From the NCBI RefSeq assembly GCF_029211125.1, contig NZ_JARGEN010000021.1, positions 18,197 through 82,196 on the forward strand: DNA of 64,000 nt. The letters run 5' to 3'. Every line of letters begins with the position of its first letter. The first letter of the stretch is position 1. The notes below the pieces were generated by a model. It did no database searches. It was given only the letters and a program-made list of their open reading frames with translations, and was not told the origin of the DNA. A program made the translations under genes and the position numbers. This document shows, in pieces, positions 59,857 through 64,000 of the stretch. The stretch comes from Curvibacter soli. GTDB taxonomy: Bacteria > Pseudomonadota > Gammaproteobacteria > Burkholderiales > Burkholderiaceae_C.

Positions 59857-60909
59857 ATGGACGACGACGCCACGCTGGCCGCCTACCATGCGCCCGCCTG
59901 GCTGCCCGGCGGCAACCTGCAGACCATCTGGCCCGCGCTGCTGGCGCGCCGCCATTGCGGGCCGCGCCCGCAGTACCGGCGCGAGCGCTGGGCCACGCCC
60001 GACGGCGACTTCGTGGACGTCGATTTCCTCGACCCTCCAGCCGCCCTGACGCCCGCACGCGGGACAATGCCTGCGGAGGGCGCTGCGCTGCCGCTCCTGG
60101 TGCTGTTCCACGGCCTCGAAGGCTCCTCGCGCAGCCACTACGCCGAGGCCTTCGCCGACTGGGCCCGCGCGCGGGGCTGGGCTTTTGCCGTTCCGCATTT
60201 CCGCGGCTGCAGCGGCGAGATCAACCATGCTCCGCGCGCCTACCACTCGGGCGACTATGAAGAGGTGGGCTGGCTGCTCCGGCGCCTGCGCCACGGCCAT
60301 GCGGGCCCGCTCGTGGCCGTGGGGGTGTCGCTGGGCGGCAATGCGCTGCTGCGCTGGGCCGAAGAGGCCGGCGACAGCGCCCGCGCCACGGCCAGCGCGG
60401 TGGCCGCAGTGTGCGCGCCGCTCGACCTGGCCGCGGGCGGGCACGCCATCGGCGCGGGCTTCAACCGGCTGGTCTACACGCCCATGTTCCTGGCCACCAT
60501 GAAGCCCAAGGCGCTGGCCATGCTGGCGCGGCACCCCGGCCTGTTCGACGCCCGGGCACTGCGCGCCGCGCGCGACCTGCACACCTTCGACGACGTGTTC
60601 ACCGCGCCGCTGCACGGCTTCCGCAGCGCCGACGACTACTGGGCCCGCGCGTCGGCCAAGCAGCACCTGCAGCGCATCCGCCTGCCCGCACTGGTGGTGA
60701 ATGCCCGCAACGATCCATTCGTGCCCGCAGCCAGCCTGCCGCAGCCGCGCGAGGCGGGCCGCTGGGTCACGCTCTGGCAGCCCGCGCACGGCGGGCATGT
60801 CGGCTTTCCGCAGGGCCGCCCGCCCGCGCACCTGCGGGCCATGCCCGAGGCGGTGGGCGGCTGGCTGGCGCGGCATGCTATCCAGGGCGCGCCCGCTGCG
60901 CCAGAATAG
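59857..60909 (+). CDS. YheT-family alpha/beta hydrolase
   Basis: The 350-aa protein has PAWLPGGNLQTIWPALLAR at the N-terminus, LLVLFHGLEGSSRSHYAEAFADWA, and the nucleophile motif GVSLGGNALLRW. FRGCSGEINHAPRAYHSGDYEEV, the Asp in NARNDPFVP and the His in HGGHVGFP complete the triad. Relatives are called hydrolases of unknown substrate or carboxylesterases. The ATG stands 3 bp from the inserted element, so its native ribosome site (in the SnoaL-like gene) has been moved 240 bp away. Confidence 0.9.
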   Translation: MDDDATLAAYHAPAWLPGGNLQTIWPALLARRHCGPRPQYRRERWATPDGDFVDVDFLDPPAALTPARGTMPAEGAALPLLVLFHGLEGSSRSHYAEAFADWARARGWAFAVPHFRGCSGEINHAPRAYHSGDYEEVGWLLRRLRHGHAGPLVAVGVSLGGNALLRWAEEAGDSARATASAVAAVCAPLDLAAGGHAIGAGFNRLVYTPMFLATMKPKALAMLARHPGLFDARALRAARDLHTFDDVFTAPLHGFRSADDYWARASAKQHLQRIRLPALVVNARNDPFVPAASLPQPREAGRWVTLWQPAHGGHVGFPQGRPPAHLRAMPEAVGGWLARHAIQGAPAAPE

Positions 60910-60913
60910 GCCC

Positions 60914-61459
60914 ATGGACGACATCGTCAGACAGGCCATCGCCAAGTGGCCCCACGTGCCCGACTGCTACGGCTGGCTCGGGCTGGACGCGCGCGGGCGC
61001 TGGTACATGCGCGACGACCGGGTGCAGGCGGCGGGGCCGTTTCCGCAGGCGCGCGGCGCGCTGCTGGAGCACGCGGCGCTGATCGCCTTCATCACGCGCA
61101 ACTACGAGGCAGACGCCCGCGGCTGCTGGTTCTTCCAGAACGGGCCCCAGCGCGTCTATGTGGAACTGGAGGCCGCCCCCTTCGTCTGGCGCGTGGCCGA
61201 GGGCTTCGCGGTCAGCGCGCATACCGGCGCGCCGGCGCGCGTGCAATGCTGCCTGACCGACGAGGCTGGGCGCGTATACCTGCAGACCGACATCGGCTTC
61301 GGCCTGGTGCATACGCTGGACATGGCCTTGGTCGGCGATGCCGTGGAGCAGGGGCTGTGGCTGCCGCAGGCGGTGGCAGCGGCGGAGCTGCCTGCCCGCT
61401 TCGGCTATGTGCGCAGCCCGTGGGCGCAGGCGGCATCCACCGGGGCCGGGCAGGCGTGA
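60914..61459 (+). CDS. Conserved betaproteobacterial protein of unknown function
   Basis: The 181-aa protein starts DDIVRQAIAKWPHVPDCYGWLGLDARGRWYMRD and contains FITRNYEADARGCWFFQNGPQRVYVELEA and LTDEAGRVYLQTDIGFGLVH. I recognise it as a widespread family in Comamonadaceae of the DUF2940s series, but am not sure of the number. No signal peptide or catalytic motif is evident. It starts 4 bp after the YheT stop, so the two are probably cotranscribed. Confidence 0.7.
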   Translation: MDDIVRQAIAKWPHVPDCYGWLGLDARGRWYMRDDRVQAAGPFPQARGALLEHAALIAFITRNYEADARGCWFFQNGPQRVYVELEAAPFVWRVAEGFAVSAHTGAPARVQCCLTDEAGRVYLQTDIGFGLVHTLDMALVGDAVEQGLWLPQAVAAAELPARFGYVRSPWAQAASTGAGQA

Positions 61460-61490
61460 ACGGCTGCGCTCCTTGGCGGGCGTGCCCTGT

Positions 61491-61660
61491 TCATCCGCCC
61501 GGCGTCGGAGGTGGCTGGCCGTATTGCGACAGCAGCCAGCCGCAAAAGACCTCCAGGGGCGGCAGGTGCGCCTTGGCTTCCGGATAGCAGAGCCAGTAGC
61601 CCGGCTCTTGCGTGTAGCCATCGTCCAGCGGCGTCGACACGAGGCACGCCGCCATAAGTG
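61491..61660 (-). pseudogene. LysR-type regulator C-terminal remnant
   Basis: The frame reads SLRRSLMAACLVSTPLDDGY, then YWLCYPEAKAHLPPLEVFCGWLLSQYGQ. This is the closing segment of a GcvA-like LysR effector domain (compare the same region of the intact regulator at 29891). No upstream part is present; a cytochrome gene follows at once. Confidence 0.55.
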
Positions 61661-61717
61661 AGCGGCGCAGGCTGGCCGTGCCGGCTCCGCTGTGCCGGCG
61701 AGGCGCTGCTTGGCGCC

Positions 61718-62281
61718 TTATTTGCCGCTGCTGTCCGGGGCCGCCGGGGAGGCGGCTGCTTCGGGTGCAGGGGCCGCTGCTGCGGGCGCCTGCGGTTCGT
61801 CGAACTTCGCGCCGCCCGCGTTGGCCATGTAGACCACGGCCCGCCCGACCTCGGTGTCGTTGAACTCGCCGCCGCCCTGCGGCACCATGGCGCCCTTGCC
61901 GGCGAGCGCGGAGTGCAGCAGCGCGTCGAAGCCGGTCTTGATGCGCGGCGCCCAGGCTGCGGCATCGCCGAGCTTGGGCGCGCCGGCCACGCCCGCCGTG
62001 TGGCAGGCCGTGCACTGGGCCTTGAAAACGTCTTCGCCGGAGCGCAGCGGGCGGTTGGCATCGCGGATTTCGACGCTGCCCACTTTCTGGATGCGCTCGG
62101 CAATGGCCTTTTCCACATTCACGGCGCCGGCAGCCGGCTTGTCGCCTGAGGTCACGAAAACCACCAGGCCGATGATCCCGAAAATGGGAACCACGAAGGC
62201 GAAAAACACCGTGGCCAGCAATTGCTTGGGATTCTTGATGGGGCCGGTATGCGCTTCTTCTGCGGCGTGGATCTCGCTCAT
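61718..62281 (-). CDS. Membrane-anchored c-type cytochrome (c5-like)
   Basis: The 187-aa protein has an N-terminal membrane anchor (LLATVFFAFVVPIFGIIGLVVFVTS). A c-type haem domain follows with CTACH at about residues 93-97, and the axial Met is probably in KGAMVPQGG or VYMANAGG. The Ala/Pro-rich tail is low complexity. It is likely an electron carrier to a terminal oxidase. Confidence 0.88.
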   Translation of the reverse strand: MSEIHAAEEAHTGPIKNPKQLLATVFFAFVVPIFGIIGLVVFVTSGDKPAAGAVNVEKAIAERIQKVGSVEIRDANRPLRSGEDVFKAQCTACHTAGVAGAPKLGDAAAWAPRIKTGFDALLHSALAGKGAMVPQGGGEFNDTEVGRAVVYMANAGGAKFDEPQAPAAAAPAPEAAASPAAPDSSGK

Positions 62282-62323
62282 GTCGTCCTCGGTGTTATGG
62301 GGGCTGCGGGGCAGCATAGGATT

Positions 62324-62489
62324 CTAGTGCAGTGCTCAACGCCAAGCAGCACATAAAACCGCGCCTTTTGACGCATGGCGGCGTTGCAAATCCTCGCGAT
62401 AGCTACGGCTATCGCTGTGGTTTGCGCCTTGTCCTGCGCCAAAACGCATCGCTTTTATTGGTGCCGCCAAGCATCGAACACTGCACTAG
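62324..62489. mobile_element. CTAG-ended MITE-like element (family 3)
   Basis: This 166-bp element begins CTAGTGCAGTGCTCAACGCC; its complement starts CTAGTGCAGTGTTCGATGC. The palindromic CTAG at each end may be the target duplication. An internal hairpin ATAGC-TACG-GCTAT lies near 62399-62412. A partial copy is at 27871-27943. No coding frame is present. Confidence 0.75.
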
Positions 62490-62503
62490 CCGTGGGCGAT
62501 GTT

Positions 62504-63950
62504 ATCGGCTTTTGACCTGGGCCAAGCTCGGTGCCTTCCCTGAAGGTACGCGGGGGGCGGGCCCTGAAAGCCATGCCTTTCAACGTCTTTGCTCAGCCTT
62601 CTCGATAACGCGGGCCGTAGAGACATGGGACCTGGCCGTGGCAGCGTCGACATAGCCGGCTTGGGTGCGGCTTTTCTGGGGTCCACGCTTGCTGCTGGCC
62701 AGTTGCCTGGGGTTGAGCCCGCGGGCCAGCCGTAGCAGGCGCTGCAGCAGATGCCCTGGGTCGTCGTCGGCACAGGGCAGGTGCTCGGCCGGCAGCAGCA
62801 TGATCATCGCCTCATAGCCGCTGACGATCTCCACCGCCAGGTGATAGGTGGACACGTCCAGCTCGGGATGCGTGCTCCGATGCGCGTGCTCGGTCACCGC
62901 CTTGAGCAGGGACAGCACGTTGTAGGCCAGCACCGCCACGGCAAAGCCCAGCAACGCCGCGCGTGGATGCCCCAAGGTCTTGACTTCACTATGCAGGACC
63001 GACTCCAGGCGCCCGAACATCCCCTCGATACGCCAGCGCTTGCGGTACAGCCGTGCCAGGGTGGCCGCCTCGACCTGCGCGGGCAGGTTGCTCCATAGCA
63101 TGATGTGCGTGTCGCCCGATTCGGTGGGGGCGTCCAGTGTGATCTCGATGCGCCGCCACGGCCGCGATGCGGCATGGCCTTCCGAGGCCAGCACGATGGA
63201 CTGCTCGCGCACCCGCCCGGTCTCGATGGCCACCGGCCCGCTCCAGGCTCCGGCCTCCTTGAGCCGGGGATGCTTGGCGTGCTCGCGCACGATGAAGCCG
63301 GCGCCCCGTGTCTGCAGCCCGCTCAGCAACACCTCGGTGCAGAAATGCCGGTCGCCGATCCAGGCTTGGCCAGGCTGGGCGCTGTCGATGAGTTCGGCGG
63401 CGGCCACTCGCTCGCTCTCGTAGGCGTCCTCGCACGCCACGATGTCGCACACCAAAGTGCTGTCCGGGTCGTAGACCACCACGGTGTGGCCTGGCAATGC
63501 CGCGCCGCGCAATCCGCGCAGCGGCGCCAGCCGCTTCTCGCTGGCCGGCAGGTGGTTGCCGTCGATGATGCGCACCTGCCAGCCCGGCAGGCTGGGCTCC
63601 ATGTCCAACCCCGCCATCACCGGCGCCAAGCGTTCTGCACTCCCTCTGACCAGTGCCCGCAGCAGGCCAGGCTCGGTGCGCTTGACCTTGGCATACAGCG
63701 CCGCCAGCGATACCGGCAAGCGATCGGCCATCTTGCGTGCTGCCGCGTGCAGCGACGGGCGCAATCCCAGGGTCACCAGCGTCATCAACTCCACCACGCT
63801 GGAAAACAACAACTCGCGCGGATACTGACGCTGGCGGTTCTGCTCGAACACTTCGTCGATCCACGCTGCCGGCAGCGCACGATCGAGCGCCAGGCGGGTC
63901 ATCACCGCCGCCGGAGCTCGCTGTTCATTAGGACTTACGCAAAAGCCATG
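62504..63950 (-). mobile_element. IS4-type insertion sequence (ends tentative)
   Basis: The transposase gene is flanked by GGCTTTTGACCTGGGCC (about 62518-62534) and, on the other strand, GGCTTTTGCGTAAGTCC (about 63931-63947). These agree at 11 of 17 positions in inverted orientation. This fits IS ends, but no target duplication could be seen and the right boundary is uncertain. Confidence 0.4.
62580..63902 (-). CDS. IS4-family transposase
   Basis: The 440-aa DDE transposase has the first acid in QVRIIDGNHL and the second in AWIGDRHFCTEVLL. The YREK-type signature appears as LYRKRWRIEGMFGRLESVLHSEVKTLGHPRAALLGFA. The N-terminal segment (ELMTLVTLGLRPSLHAAARKM) is helical. The gene appears complete. 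ATG 63902 is used; a GTG lies one codon before. Its presumed ends differ from those of the small elements, so it is not obviously their helper. Confidence 0.9.
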   Translation of the reverse strand: MTRLALDRALPAAWIDEVFEQNRQRQYPRELLFSSVVELMTLVTLGLRPSLHAAARKMADRLPVSLAALYAKVKRTEPGLLRALVRGSAERLAPVMAGLDMEPSLPGWQVRIIDGNHLPASEKRLAPLRGLRGAALPGHTVVVYDPDSTLVCDIVACEDAYESERVAAAELIDSAQPGQAWIGDRHFCTEVLLSGLQTRGAGFIVREHAKHPRLKEAGAWSGPVAIETGRVREQSIVLASEGHAASRPWRRIEITLDAPTESGDTHIMLWSNLPAQVEAATLARLYRKRWRIEGMFGRLESVLHSEVKTLGHPRAALLGFAVAVLAYNVLSLLKAVTEHAHRSTHPELDVSTYHLAVEIVSGYEAMIMLLPAEHLPCADDDPGHLLQRLLRLARGLNPRQLASSKRGPQKSRTQAGYVDAATARSHVSTARVIEKAEQRR

Positions 63951-64000
63951 GAGAGCGATGGACTTCTGAGTTCCTGACGCAAGTAGTCTGAGAGCAACGA
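63903..64000. other. Non-coding end of window with an IS-like terminus
   Basis: AGGACTTACGCAAAAGCCAT at 63930-63949 resembles the ends of several betaproteobacterial IS elements. It may be the upstream terminus of the IS4-type element or the start of another element running out of the window. Nothing else is recognisable. Confidence 0.35.

Noticed and set aside
62324..63902. Idea that the IS4-type transposase mobilises the small elements
   Set aside because: Its tentative ends (GGCTTTTG...) differ from the ends of families 1, 2 and 3.

Overview
The window is high-GC chromosomal DNA from a betaproteobacterium, most likely Comamonadaceae (Acidovorax/Alicycliphilus-like). This is inferred from the protein sequences, the ATP synthase and lipoate gene order, and a dispersed ~60 bp repeat that I associate with that family. 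No species is claimed.

Layout. 1-1621: end of a secreted trypsin-like protease, then ruvB. 1690-17352: a complete type I-F CRISPR-Cas locus. It has an array of 97 repeats (one truncated) and 96 spacers, transcribed on the minus strand from a leader at 7901-8029. csy4, csy3, csy2 and csy1 lie upstream of the leader, then a brnT/brnA toxin-antitoxin pair on the opposite strand, then cas2-3 and cas1. 17399-28577: housekeeping and catabolic genes (DSD1-type PLP enzyme, histidine phosphatase, ttcA, folB, a pteridine-reductase-like SDR, MidA-type methyltransferase, eutBC with a DeoR regulator, dgdA). 28591-38726: ROK kinase, LysR regulator, an amino-acid ABC transporter lacking its ATPase, arginase and ornithine cyclodeaminase with an AsnC regulator, and PhoD. 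39328-49088: glmU, histidine kinase, chemoreceptor, glmS and the dat-ybeD-lipB-lipA operon. 49222-56349: the atpIBEFHAGDC operon. 56879-63902: TPM/LemA proteins, a YheT hydrolase, cytochrome c and an IS4-type transposase.

Main discovery. The 163 bp between csy1 and brnT holds a two-repeat mini-CRISPR with degenerate repeats that keep the Csy4 hairpin. Its ~30-nt guide matches the csy1 promoter behind a CC PAM at 14 of the first 16 positions. The only two mismatches are at positions 6 and 12, which type I Cascades do not read. The 32-bp target covers exactly the -35 to -10 region of a good sigma70 promoter for csy1-4. This predicts an RNA-guided negative feedback loop (CreR/CreA-like) in which Cascade represses its own operon, placed directly in front of a protein toxin-antitoxin module.

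Mobile DNA. Several short non-autonomous elements are scattered through the window. Two unrelated ones sit inside CRISPR spacers; removing each element and one copy of its target duplication (5 bp and 4 bp) restores an exact 32-nt spacer. Copies of a 235-bp element have inserted at the glmS stop codon, behind the atp operon, and inside a former TGATG stop-start overlap between two genes. The dispersed repeat lies inside several genes, including cas2-3 and the signal-peptide region of a TPM protein.
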